Counted from the first letter of the stretch, positions 48,600 through 57,779 are shown. The stretch is DNA of 64,000 nucleotides from Prorocentrum cordatum (GCA_963575745.1 CAUYUJ010002080.1:385049-449048), one strand, 5' to 3'. Program-made: numbers and translations. The notes: a model not told the origin generated them from the sequence alone.

Positions 48600-48752
48600 G
48601 AGAGGAAAAGACACACAGACACAATCAATCCTCGATTCCTCAGAAAATATGGGAAAATATAGGAAGTGGGGGGGGAAGACAGAAACCCAGAAAACATGGG
48701 AAAATATGGGGGGATTTGTTTATTTGTGTGTGTATTTATTTGTGTGTCCCAG
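48600..48752 (+). mobile_element. AT-rich element E, copy 3
   Basis: GACACACAGACACAATCAAT, CTCGATTCCTCAGAAAATAT, GGGGGGAAGACAGAAACCC and TTTGTGTGTGTATTTATTTG match copy 2 almost base for base. The left border CTCAGGAGAGG and right border CCCCTTCAG resemble those of copy 2. Here the reading frame stays open across the element. Confidence 0.75.
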
Positions 48753-48764
48753 GGCCCCTTCAGA

Positions 48765-49140
48765 AGTTCGCGCCCGCCGAGGTGCGCGCGAAGGTTCGCC
48801 GAGCATCGCTGGAGTTGGGGCTGCGGAAGGAGCCCCCGTCCAAGCGCATTCTCCGCCAGATCGCCCCCCTCCGAGCCGGCGCCTGCCCCGCGGGCCGCGA
48901 AGCTGGCGCCTGTTCTGATCGTGCGCCTGCCTCCCGCACGAGGTCGGCCTCTCGACGCGCCCGTCGGCGGGCCCCCCCGACGCCGTCGGCTCGTTCTGCC
49001 AGTGGTCGGGCCCCACGGGGCCCCCATATGCAAAGCGTTGCACCGGCGCGAATTCGAGGCCCCCGCGTTTGGCGCAGGTCGGAACGTGGGTCTCGTCTCA
49101 CGGCGCGGGCCGTCGAGGACCGAACTTTAGGCTAGACCCG
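48765..49140 (+). pseudogene. possible recombinase C-terminal segment
   Basis: The frame continues after element E with PAEVRAKVRRASLELGLRKE and PPSKRILRQIAPL, resembling the helix before the His-x-x-Arg of a tyrosine recombinase (the LR..G segment is degraded to LRQIAPL). The downstream GRW...Y segment was not found. Confidence 0.3.
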
Positions 49141-49740
49141 ACCGTCGGCGGCGCGTGCTTGCTGGCTTTCGTCACCGAGGGGCTCCTGGATCGAGTCTGG
49201 GCCGCCGCCCGCTCGCTGCCTCGCTGACGCGCAGGGCCGGGCAGCCCCCGCGAGCGCCCGACCTTTTGGGGCCACAACATAATTTTGGAAGCAGCTATCA
49301 GAGCAGTCAAAACTCGCACCCAGCAAATTGCGCCAGTACGCGTGGAACACCCCAAGACAAGCCTGATTCGGGCCCTTCATGTGTTTCAGCCGCTCGTCCG
49401 ACATCGCTCGTTGCTTGATATTGATATGGATCTTTGTCAGTGCGGATCCGCCACCCGCTCGGTCATGCGCGCGTTCTGTTGGCACTGCCCTCGTCTCAAG
49501 CAAGCGAACGCCTGTTGTGACCCCCATGCGACGGCGCGCTCTTTTTCGGGTCGGCCTTGCCTCCACTTCGACGGCCGCGCGGCCAAGGGCGCAGCGCGCA
49601 GGCGCAAGGCTGCGCGTTCCCTTGTCGGAGCAGCTGAGCTCGGCGCAGAGCCCCATCCTCAATGCCATCGCTGAGCTGTCGCGGTCCAGAATGCATGATT
49701 GATGTGGCATTCGGCCATGGTGTAGTATTATTCAAGGCAC
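49140..49740. other. open frames, unassigned
   Basis: The plus frame 49,285-49,674 begins MEAAIRAVKTRTQQIAPVRV and contains several Cys/His (CGSATRSVMRAFCWHC). It may be a retroelement remnant; no family call. Confidence 0.3.
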
Positions 49741-49741
49741 G

Positions 49742-50128
49742 TCTGTGCTGTCTGCGCGTGGTTGCAGGTCTGTCCTGGAATCGGTTGCAAGCCTCTTTTT
49801 TTTGCGACCGTCAGCTTCTGTAAAATGAAGGAAATGAATGTTGCAGTGGCCGTGGTAGCCTTCCATCGGCATAGCAACAGCTTTCGTGAGTCATGTGCTG
49901 GGAGAAGTGGGAGTGGCCGCACATCCGCTGAACTTGTGGTCAAGCTCCCAAGCCCGCCCGCCCTCGCTTGAGGGGTTTCAATATCATCTCCTGACGTCTG
50001 CGCTGTCTGCGCGTGACATGCAGGTCTCTCTCGGAATTGGTCGCAGGACTTCCTGCCACCGTCAGCTTTTGCTAAATGCAGGAAATGAATGCTGCAACGG
50101 CCATGGTAACCGCCCATCGGCATCATCA
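49742..50128 (+). repeat. ~130-bp direct repeat, two copies
   Basis: GCTGTCTGCGCGTGGTTGCA (49,748) and GCTGTCTGCGCGTGACATGC (50,006) start copies that share GGAATNGGT, GACCGTCAGCTT/CACCGTCAGCTT, GGAAATGAATG and CATCGGCAT. The second copy runs into an ATC microsatellite. Confidence 0.75.
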
Positions 50129-50315
50129 TCAGCATCATTACCACCATACACATCAGCATTGGCATTATCATCACCACCATCATCACCACCAGCATCATCA
50201 CCATCATAAGCAGCAGCAGCGCCATCACTATCACCACCGTCATCAGCAGCAGCATCGCCATCACTACCATCACCATCATCACCACCATAATCATCATGAT
50301 CATTTCATCATCAGC
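50112..50315 (+). repeat. (ATC)n / (CAT)n microsatellite
   Basis: ATC/CAC/CAG triplets, moderately interrupted, just upstream of the LINE 3' fragment. Confidence 0.95.
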
Positions 50316-50351
50316 TTCGTGCAGGAGCTGTACCGGGAGGCTGGCGGTTAG

Positions 50352-50815
50352 ATCACCGAGGCGCGGCTCGACCTCGTCGTCAGCTGGCCGGGGCTACTTG
50401 CGCTGCTCTGGGCGAGCGCGACCGCGCGCTCGCCCAGAGAGTCGGGCTGGGCACTGCGCGCCATCGGCCACGAGGCTCGCGACGCGGAGAAGCGCATGAA
50501 AGACCGGTACCGCGAGGTGGTCGTCCCGCTCGCGGTCGAGACTGAGGGCGGGTCCGGGCCTGCCGCGCAGAGACTCGTCGCGGACATTGCCGCCCAAGCC
50601 CAGCGCATTGCTGTCTTCCCTGGCGAGGACTTCGCGCAGCAGGTATCCGCGAGGGCCCCCGCCGCCCTCGCGTCGCGCCGGGGCGAGCTGGTGCTGGCGG
50701 CTGCGCAGGACGCCGACGCGGGGGCGCGGCTGGGCGCACGCGGGGTGCCTTGTCTGGCCGTCCGTCACCTTGCACCTGCCCTGCTGCGGATGACAGTGCA
50801 AAGAGAGCGCCCTGC
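50352..50815 (+). pseudogene. LINE ORF C-terminal fragment
   Basis: The frame reads EARLDLVVSWPG, then EARDAEKRMKDRYREVVVPL, AVETEGGSGPAAQRLVADIA and RRGELVLAAAQDA. DLVVSWPG, a basic linker, then (V)PLAxETxGxxGxxAxxL is the characteristic end of a class of LINE RT polyproteins. The 5' part is missing, as expected for 5'-truncated insertions. An (ATC) tract follows its stop region. A 15-bp-arm perfect hairpin at 50,406-50,439 (CTCTGGGCGAGCGCG, ACCG, reverse) lies inside. Confidence 0.6.
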
Positions 50816-50970
50816 CAACGCCACCACCATCACCACCATCATCACAACCAGCACCATCACCATCATCATCACCTGCACGTGGGTACCATCAACATCAGCT
50901 GCATCATCATCACAAGCATGTATCATCATCATCCTCGTCTTCGTCATCGTCACTACATCAGCCCAAGGCG
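50816..50970 (+). repeat. (ACC)n / (ATC)n microsatellite
   Basis: CACCATC and ATCATC triplets directly after the LINE fragment; may be its tail. Confidence 0.9.
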
Positions 50971-50979
50971 GCGCACGTG

Positions 50980-51540
50980 GATAAGTCCCGTCCTCGACGT
51001 TGCGCCCTGCTGGCCGCCTCCCGGCCTTCGCTTCCAAAGCGAGGATCCATCCGCAGTCACCGCTCGGGCGACCTACATCCGGGGGGCCCGGCAGACGGTA
51101 GACATCGATACGGTGGGACCAAAGTATAAGATCGAGGTCGGTTCGGGGAGGGTATCCCAAGATTCTTCGTTTCTGTTGGATGTTATTGTGCATCCTGGGG
51201 TGGGGGGTACCTTCGAATGTTTTTTCAGCTCTGGTCGGCGGCGGAGGATCGAACGTTTTTGAAAAGTGGTATGTTGTCCTAGGTCTGGCAGTAGATTCGG
51301 GCCTGCGGGGCCGTAACATATCCGTTTCCACCGCCCGTTGGGTCCCAGGAAGGCGATTGTCGGTGATCCCCAGGACGTGCGTTAGCCCAGTCTGCGCGTT
51401 CGGTTCCTCCGATAACGCGACGCCCCCGTCGGCCTTCATAGTGCCGTTTGCGTCGCAGAGCAGGCCTTTCGAAGCAAAGCACACGTCAGCGATAACACAC
51501 GTTTTGAGAAACACCGAAATTCCCCAAGCGGCGGATACGG
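50980..51540. other. no gene supported
   Basis: A minus frame of 249 codons covers 50,765-51,514 but is partly microsatellite-derived and shows no domain. Confidence 0.45.
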
Positions 51541-51541
51541 A

Positions 51542-51903
51542 TTCTCTCTCTCTCTGTTGTTCTCTCTCTCTCTCTCTCTCTCTCTCCCTTTCTCTCGCTC
51601 TCTCTCTATGTCTCTCTTTCTTCGTTGTTCGATAACTATCTCTCTCTCTCTCTATCTCTTTCTCTCTCTGTCTCTTTTTTTATCTCTCTCTCTTTATCTC
51701 TCTCTCTCTCTCTCTCCCTCTCTCTCTCTTTATCTCTCTCTCTCTCTCTCGTTCTCTCTTGTTTTTGTCTCATATGTATATGCACATACACATATACCTG
51801 TATATATATATATATATATATATATGCATAAACATGTACATACATATGTATATAAAATATGTGTGTATGTGTATGTGTATATGTGTATATATATATATGT
51901 ATA
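51542..51903 (+). repeat. (TC)n then (TA)n/(TG)n tract
   Basis: TCTCTC with TTTAT and CTTTCT interruptions to ~51,765, then TATATA and GTATGTG from 51,775 to 51,903. Confidence 0.95.
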
Positions 51904-51904
51904 T

Positions 51905-51950
51905 TGTAGAGGCCTCCGGCCGGTGCCGCCGATCCGAGACGATCCCGTTG
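51905..51950 (+). repeat. dispersed GGCCTCCGGCC motif, copy 4
   Basis: TTGTAGAGGCCTCCGGCCGG then TGCCGCCGATCCGAGACG; directly follows a TA repeat. Confidence 0.8.
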
Positions 51951-51959
51951 TCAGAAGAA

Positions 51960-52700
51960 TGTTTTCGCCCCAACGCGTTTGTTCAAACGTAAGTGGTTTG
52001 GAAACAGCTTGGAGGCATTGCGTGGGCTTCTTGAGGGACCTCTACGACGCATTTTCGAGGCCGCTTCGGGGGGCGTCTTGGAGGTGATTGTTGAGCCTAT
52101 TGGGGGCCTTTGGGGCTTCTTGGGGGCATGCAGGGGGCATCCTGGAGGCCTCCTGGGGGTGTGTAGGAGGTAATTTCTAAGCCTTCGGGAGCGCTTTGGA
52201 GCGCCTTTTCGGGGCCTCTTGAGGGCCACTTGGAGCCTCTCGGTTTCCTGGGGACTCCTAGGGCCATTTTGGTGGTCTCCTGGGCGCCTCTTGGGCCGTC
52301 TTGGGCCCTTCTGGGGCCGTCATGGAGCCCTCTTGGGCGCTTCTTGGGCCTGTCCTGGGGCCCGCTTGGGCTGTGTTGGGGGCCTCCCGAGCCGTTGTGG
52401 GCCCTTCTTGGGCCGACGTGGGGCCCTCTTGAGAGCCTCTGGGCCTGTTTTGGGGGTCTCATGGGCCGTGTTGGGCATTGCGAAGGCCGAAGAAGCGAAA
52501 ATGCAAAGAATACACGTTTTCCTTGGGGAAGGGGACAGATTTTCCGTTTCTGGGCACTCTTAGGAGGTGTCGGGAGGGTACATTGGAGGCTTCTGGAGTC
52601 GTCTGAGGAACATAGTGAACGTCTTGGAGCGATGTTTCGGCCACTCAGGGCCCTCTTGGGCCGTCTGGGCGGCCGCTGGGTTTTTTATGAGCCCGCGTTC
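51960..52700 (+). repeat. dispersed CTTGGGG-rich repeat, copy 3
   Basis: GGGGGCCTTTGGGGCTTCTT and CTCTTGGGCCGTC phrases surround the low-GC island at ~52,470-52,545 (GCGAAGGCCGAAGAAGCG, AATACACGTTTTCCTTGG, GACAGATTTTCCGTTTCTG), equivalent to the islands at 1,745 and 20,345. Confidence 0.75.
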
Positions 52701-52870
52701 GAGCTCTCCGGGGCGAGGGGCCGAACCGCAGTGAGCTGGAGCTCCGATTTCGCCACCAAAATTGACTCGGAACCACCCCCCCCTGCCCCAGCAGAGCCAC
52801 CCCGGCACCCACCCCGGCACCCACCTCCCCGGCTCAAGAATTGAGGCTCAGGCTATATCTGAGGGTCGTT

Positions 52871-52894
52871 GAAACTCACACGCCGGATCGGCGG

Positions 52895-52928
<34 letters not shown>
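52871..52928 (-). repeat. GCCGATCCGGCGTGTGAG motif plus (TA)n
   Basis: Identical over 25 bp to the motif at 28,851; here it runs straight into a TA repeat (52,896-52,928), as copy 4 of the GGCCTCCGGCC motif adjoins a TA repeat. Confidence 0.85.
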
Positions 52929-52931
<3 letters not shown>

Positions 52932-53124
52932 GCCTCGCATTGCTGCCCCCGCGGGACGAGGAACTCCACAGCGACAGCACCAGCAGCGAGGAGGTGGAGG
53001 CCGCGCGTGGCGCGGGGTTCCAGCAGCCCTCTCTCACCCCCGTCCTCGGCCTCGCCCTGCGACCCCGTCCTCCTCAGTTTCCCTAGTCACCCCCCCGTCT
53101 TCGCCAGGGCCTTCCCTGTCTTCG

Positions 53125-53265
53125 CGTCTCCTCCTCCTCCTCCTCCTCCTCCTCCTCCTCCGCCTCCTCCTCCTCCTCCTCCTCCTCCTCCTCCTCCTCC
53201 TCCTCCCCTTCTCCCGTTGTCCTCCTCCTCCTCCTCCTCCTGTTCCTCCTCCTCCTCGTTCTTCA
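53125..53265 (+). repeat. (CTC)n microsatellite
   Basis: CTC triplets with two interruptions. Confidence 0.95.
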
Positions 53266-53281
53266 CAGCCGTCGTGAAAGT

Positions 53282-53535
53282 AAGGCCGTCGTTGTCATGC
53301 GGTTGATCACAAAGAACAAGACAGTTCTGAAAAGTCAAAGGCCACGTGGATAAAGACATGGAACAGGCCACCGTGCATCAAAGCGATCACGGATGTCAAA
53401 TGCGCCGATCATTTCGGCCACTCTGATAAAGCAGTTCATCCATTTAGTGGAAGTCTGAAAATCATCAAATTGCCAATCCCTCGATGTGAATGCGACGCTC
53501 CGTCTCGGCGTTCCATCATGTTTTACGACAGCGAT
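53282..53535 (+). CDS. exon-like ORF, unassigned
   Basis: Open from just after a TAA to TGA at 53,535 with no Met in the first third. Reads HKEQDSSEKSKATWIKTWNR, CIKAITDVKCADHFGHSDKA, FSGSLKIIKLPIPRCECDAP and RRSIMFYDSDSPSA. GC is moderate and composition protein-like, with five Cys and several His, unlike nearby repeats. Could be an exon or a relict ORF. A second frame (53,486-53,758) with MNATLRLGVPSCFTTAI and basic residues overlaps its end. No family recognised. Confidence 0.3.
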
Positions 53536-53769
53536 TCGCCAAGCGCTTGAAGTAGCTAACGGGCGGGCACGTCACCCTCAACACGAACACGAATACCGTG
53601 AATCAAGTCTCAAATCTAAGCTGATTTCTCCTGAACGCCAGAAGGCCCGACGCAACGAACGAGTTCGCCACCTGAAGTTGCACAAGACGCACATTCATCC
53701 AATGCAGAACTGCAGCCACTTGAATCATTTGCATTTCGCAGATCCTCTCCTGCGCTAGAAATCTACGCC

Positions 53770-54130
53770 CAGGCCCCTTTGGAGCCTCGGGGGCAATCTT
53801 GCAAGAAATCGATCGAAGGAGTGGGGCTCCTTACTCAGGGTCCCTCCCCAGGAGGCCCAAATGTGACCAAATCTGTGGTAAACTCAATGATTTGGGCCTT
53901 CTCTCCGAGGCCTCTTGGGTGCCCCTGGGGGGCCTCTTGGAGCCTCTCAGGGGTCTCTTGGGAGCCTCTTAGGGCATATTGGGGGCCGCTTGGGTGCCTC
54001 TTGGAGCTTCTTGCGCACCTCTTGAGGAAATCTTGCTCGATGGCCATCTTGGAGGGGATCGATCAAAGGTGGGGCCGTAATACATTAGGGTCCCCCCCAA
54101 GAGGCACAAATGTGGCCAAATCCCTTGTCC
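53770..54130 (+). repeat. dispersed CTTGGGG-rich repeat, copy 4 (diverged)
   Basis: CCTCTTGGGTGCCCCTGGGG and GGAGCCTCTCAGGGGTCTC phrases. GGGATCGATCAAAGG versus GAAATCGATCGAAGG at its ends make a ~250-bp internal duplication (53,805 and 54,055). The low-GC island is not obvious. Confidence 0.55.
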
Positions 54131-54137
54131 AGGGATT

Positions 54138-54413
54138 GTGGCGGTGTGTTGGGATCCGCAAAGCAGGCAGTATGCCGGCACCCCCGCCGTCCCTGTCAAA
54201 AAGCAATGTTCATGTATCGCGGGGCGTCCGCGCTTGATCCAGATGTTGGTGCAAAGTGCATTTGAAAGTTATGCACCCAAGAACGATGCCAATCTTAACC
54301 GTATGGGATCTAGCACAGACTGGATGGGACCAGACATAACCAGCTTCCGGGAGGCCTTAATTGTGGCGATCGCCAAGGGCAGCTTAAACATACCATCCCA
54401 CAACAAGTCTTAA
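54138..54413 (+). CDS. short ORF, unassigned
   Basis: 91 codons from ATG 54,138. The second half (SAFESYAPKNDANLNRMGSS, MGPDITSFREALIVAIAKGS) is protein-like in moderate GC; the first half overlaps repeat sequence. No domain recognised. Confidence 0.25.
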   Translation: MAVCWDPQSRQYAGTPAVPVKKQCSCIAGRPRLIQMLVQSAFESYAPKNDANLNRMGSSTDWMGPDITSFREALIVAIAKGSLNIPSHNKS

Positions 54414-54857
54414 GACCCGTTTGCGCAGCCGCGTCCAGCCGTGGCGACGAGGGGGCCCTCAAGGCCCAGGAGAGGAGGAGGAGGAGGAAGAGGAGGAGGA
54501 GAAGGGTCGTGACAGGACTTGGTTGTTCCTCAGCGGCGCGGGATCAATGAGCCGACAGTCGTCATTGCCTCAAGCATGACGCAGGCCTCTCACTGCACAC
54601 GTTTGGCGAACCCTGTGCTAGGGGCATAGATACAAGTTCAGCCTCCAGACGTCACGTTTTGATATATGCCCTGCCCCCTGGCGGCCAGAGTGGGTGGAGC
54701 AGCATGAGTATGGCTCGAACATCGATCCCCGAAGAGAGGGGATTTTGGAGCATTGCATATCTCAACCAATTTTTGCTAGCGACGCCTTCCGCACGTTGGG
54801 TGCTCTTCAATGTCGCGCGCGTGCGGTGTGGCACGCGAGCGAGGCAGCTGGAGGTCA

Positions 54858-54955
54858 AGACTACGAGGTTTCAAGACCACGATGATCGGACGGGCCGAAA
54901 AACACTACGAGGTTTGAAGGCTATGAGGTTCAAAAACTATGAGGTTTCAAAGCTA
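54858..54955 (+). repeat. ~20-bp mini-repeat TATGAGGTTTCAAA
   Basis: Four degenerate copies: ACTACGAGGTTTCAAGACC, ACTACGAGGTTTGAAGGC, TATGAGGTTCAAAAAC, TATGAGGTTTCAAAGC. Confidence 0.7.
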
Positions 54956-55089
54956 CAGCTCCTCCTGGGGCCTCCAGGGGAAGCCGAACAAAAACAGCGA
55001 CGTGTAGCCGATGTGTTGACCTACCTTTCAATATCACCCCTCCTTCGTCCACCCTTCCTGAGGACAACACAACCCACCCTTCCCCTTAA

Positions 55090-55245
55090 CCAGGAGCCTC
55101 ACTCCCGACCTTGTGATCCATGGGGTCCAGGCTGGGGGTGAGGGGTATCTCGTTGGCCCCCAAGAGCCCCAAAAATCCACCCCCACCCCTAAGCCAGGAC
55201 ACCCTGGACCACCCTGGATCACCAGATCGGGAGTGGGGTGCCTGG
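55090..55245. mobile_element. TIR element I (MITE-like)
   Basis: Left CCAGGAGCCTCACTCCCGAC, right (reverse complement) CCAGGCACCCCACTCCCGAT; both continue CT(T/G)GTGATCCA. ~40-bp inverted ends around a CCCCCAAGAGCCCC core; both ends are followed outward or inward by CTGGGGGTG. 156 bp in total, single copy. Confidence 0.7.
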
Positions 55246-55369
55246 CTGGGGGTGGGGGTGTGTTGTGCTGTTCTCACCTCCTCCACTTTCTGGAGGGCCC
55301 CCCCAGCGCTGCACGAAGGTCCCTGGGCACAGGTCCTCAGGATGCCGCCCACAGGGGAGCGACGCAAAT

Positions 55370-55555
55370 CTAGACCTCCCAGATGGGGTCGGAGTGGATT
55401 GTGTCGGAGGATCACGCCGCATCGCCGATGCATCGCCGATGCGGCTCGTTGTGGAGCTCGAAGTGTTCCACGCCGACGCAGCTGATGCATTGCCGACGTC
55501 TGCGATTCATCGGCGATGCGGCGCGATCAATTGACCCCATTTTGGAGGCTCCTAG
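55370..55555. mobile_element. TIR element A, copy 2
   Basis: Left CTAGACCTCCCAGATGGGGT, right (reverse complement) CTAGGAGCCTCCAAAATGGG. The interior GCCGCATCGCCGATG occurs in both arms. Its left end matches copy 1 (2,983) over ~60 bp. Confidence 0.75.
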
Positions 55556-55699
55556 CCCGAGCGGTCCACAAACGTTCAAGAATTTCGCTATTCGATCCGC
55601 GGTCTTGAGGGCGGATCCCACGCGAAGCGGAGATAGCTGAAGCGAGACGCGGAGGCGCGCGCGGGCGTTTGCGAGCAAGGTAGAGATGAGACGACGGGG

Positions 55700-55815
55700 A
55701 AGACGACGTTGATGACGACGACGACGACAATGACGACGACGATCACGACGCCCACGACGGCGGCGGCGGCGGCGACGACGACAACGACGGCAACGGCGGC
55801 GGCGGCAGCGGCGGC
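55700..55815 (+). repeat. (GAC)n / (GGC)n microsatellite
   Basis: GACGAC, then GGCGGC triplets with substitutions. Confidence 0.9.
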
Positions 55816-56104
55816 GGCGCTCTCAGAGGCCTCACGGCCTGCCCTGGAAGCCCCAGAGGGGGGGGGCGACGACCAGGAACGACGACGGCGGCGGCGGCGG
55901 CGGGCCGCTGCGCGCGCACGCGCGCGGTCGCGTTTTTGTTCCCGGGCTCTCGGCGCGCCGCCAGCGTGCAGGTGCAGGGCGCCGTCTCGGCGGCCGTGCC
56001 GCCGCAGCCGCCGCCCGAGAAGGCGGGCGGTTGCGACAGCGCCGCGGCGCCTGCGATCGCCTCCCCCCGTCGTCGTTCCGAAGGCTTCGATGCCAGCATT
56101 CACG

Positions 56105-56195
56105 TTTCCGTCCTCATCCTCCTCCTCCTCCTCCTGCTCCGCCTTTTCCTCCTCCTCCTCCTCTTCCTCGTCCTCCTCCTTCTCCTCCGTAACAG
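56105..56195 (+). repeat. (CTC)n microsatellite
   Basis: CTC triplets with CCTGCTCCG and CTTCCTCG interruptions. Confidence 0.9.
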
Positions 56196-56199
56196 TTCT

Positions 56200-57085
56200 G
56201 GTTCAATTGATACATGTATCGAGTCAGTTGGGCAGGGCAGCGTTGCGAGTCCCAGCCACAATGGGCGACAATGGGCGGCCCCGCCAGGCTGTGGGCAGTT
56301 CTATTTCGCGGTCCAACTATCGTTCCCCCCTTCCCCAGGCAAAGGCGGGGGTTGCGCAGCGCATTCTCACACCCCGAGGTGAAGCCATAGGGAAGATGGA
56401 TTCTCACCCGCAGAGCCGTGGAGTTAGTAACCACGTGCGGCGTGGCAAAAAACAGATTCCCGAAAGTATTATTTTCGGGAATCAGACAGCAGCTGAAAAA
56501 GTGGCAGCCGCACCAGCAACATTCGCGACCCGATCCTGAGTGATTCATTTTCGAGAGCACCACGGAGAGAGAAAAAAAAAAAGAAACAAAAAAAACGAGC
56601 GCCACCAGAGGAACAGCAAGAGCAGCATCAGCGGGTTGCACATCCTGATTGGCATGCGTGAGATGGTGCAAGGGCAGCATGCGCCCACCTTTGCGAAGCT
56701 CGACCAGCCGGTGGACTGCATTCAGAAACAGCTGACCACACACACACACGCACACGAAGCAGATCACGGAGGATCAGACCACGATGGTTGCCCAGCAGTG
56801 TCAGATCAATGCGCAGGGCAAACAGACCAATCAGTTGACGGAGCAGACGAATTACATTTCACAGCGTGACACCGCGGCCAGTACAAGTGTTGGGGATGGC
56901 GCCAGTACGGTTGGAGGACACGCAGAACAAGGCAGCAGGCACCATCAGCCAATCGACGCAACAGATACATTGGCACGTTCCCTCGTCCATTGCTGCGGGC
57001 GCAAGGGACACTACGTCAAGGTCGTCGTTCGCAGGTTTCAACATCTTCTTCAGAAAGCGGAAGCAGTTGTCAATGGTGTATCACA
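56200..57085 (+). other. moderate-GC region with short ORFs, unassigned
   Basis: Frames 56,540-56,869 and 56,784-57,092 are Gln/Thr/His-rich (CQINAQGKQTNQLTEQTNYI; RSLVHCCGRKGHYVKVVVRR). CCGRKGHY resembles part of a zinc knuckle, but only two Cys and one His are seen. The region may be the 5' part of LINE 2. Confidence 0.3.
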
Positions 57086-57087
57086 AT

Positions 57088-57113
57088 CATAAATATATAT
57101 ATATATATAATAC

Positions 57114-57145
<32 letters not shown>

Positions 57146-57160
57146 ATATATATATATATT
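57088..57160 (+). repeat. (TA)n microsatellite
   Basis: TATATA with GTATGTA interruption. Confidence 0.95.
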
Positions 57161-57548
57161 GAAATTCCCGACGGCTGTGGCGGACAAGCTATTTCAGAGC
57201 GCGCACAATGAAGCTGGCGGACATGAATGGATTGACCCTCGCACGAGCAAGACGGCCCCCACTCGCTGTCGGCAGGGCTTGCCGCTGGACGCCCGGATAG
57301 ATGAACCATTCCTACAGGAAGTCCAGGAGAGCCCGAAATCGCAAAGTGGCGGCTGTCGTCTCGGCGCCAATGGCTTAAAATATGTGCCCCAGATCATCGG
57401 ACAGGGCGACGCGCGGGAGATCGCGAAGACGCAGAAGACGGGCATTGGCCAGATTGAGTTCGAACCGGTCACCGCGGAGCTCGCCGATTGGGGCGCCAGC
57501 TTCGAGAAGGCCGTCAGTATCACACAGACGGCGACGGGGCAGGAATAG
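57159..57548 (+). CDS. ORF upstream of LINE 2 endonuclease, unassigned
   Basis: 129 codons from ATG 57,159. Reads SAHNEAGGHEWIDPRTSKTA, LPLDARIDEPFLQEVQES and LKYVPQIIGQGDAREIAKTQ, IEFEPVTAELADWGASFEKA. The composition is protein-like and it lies just before the endonuclease of LINE 2 on the same strand. It may be the LINE's N-terminal or ORF1 part. No domain recognised. Confidence 0.35.
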   Translation: MKFPTAVADKLFQSAHNEAGGHEWIDPRTSKTAPTRCRQGLPLDARIDEPFLQEVQESPKSQSGGCRLGANGLKYVPQIIGQGDAREIAKTQKTGIGQIEFEPVTAELADWGASFEKAVSITQTATGQE

Positions 57549-57779
57549 GATGCACATTTGGGGCAGTCACACCTTGAGGAGCCGCGCGGGGCGCAGCTTG
57601 TCCAATCGCAATCTAGTTTGTCTTCGTTCGATTGGCAGAACAAGGATCTTGTCGATTTAGAGCCCACCGGTGGTAGCCCAGTGGATGTCTCTGCCAGTTC
57701 TACCGCTGGCTCTGTCGCACGCAGCCCTCCTTCCTCTTCCCCTCCCAACCACGAGCGCCCATTCTCCATCGACAGAACG

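Larger units (their letters stand above)
44400..49140 (+). mobile_element. degenerate DIRS-like retroelement (candidate)
   Basis: On the plus strand, in order: a region with PDWPTKGPRAT and following helices (44,797-45,242), a linker, RT blocks ending in GHVDDVAIVG (45,880-46,600), an RNase H tail with VRWMPSGLNAADG (47,760), and possible tyrosine-recombinase remnants (48,130-48,420 and 48,765-48,860). RT followed by RNase H and a tyrosine recombinase is the layout of DIRS-type elements, which lack an integrase. Many frameshifts and two AT-rich insertions (element E) interrupt it. The RT call is good; the recombinase call is tentative. The left limit is arbitrary. Confidence 0.55.
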
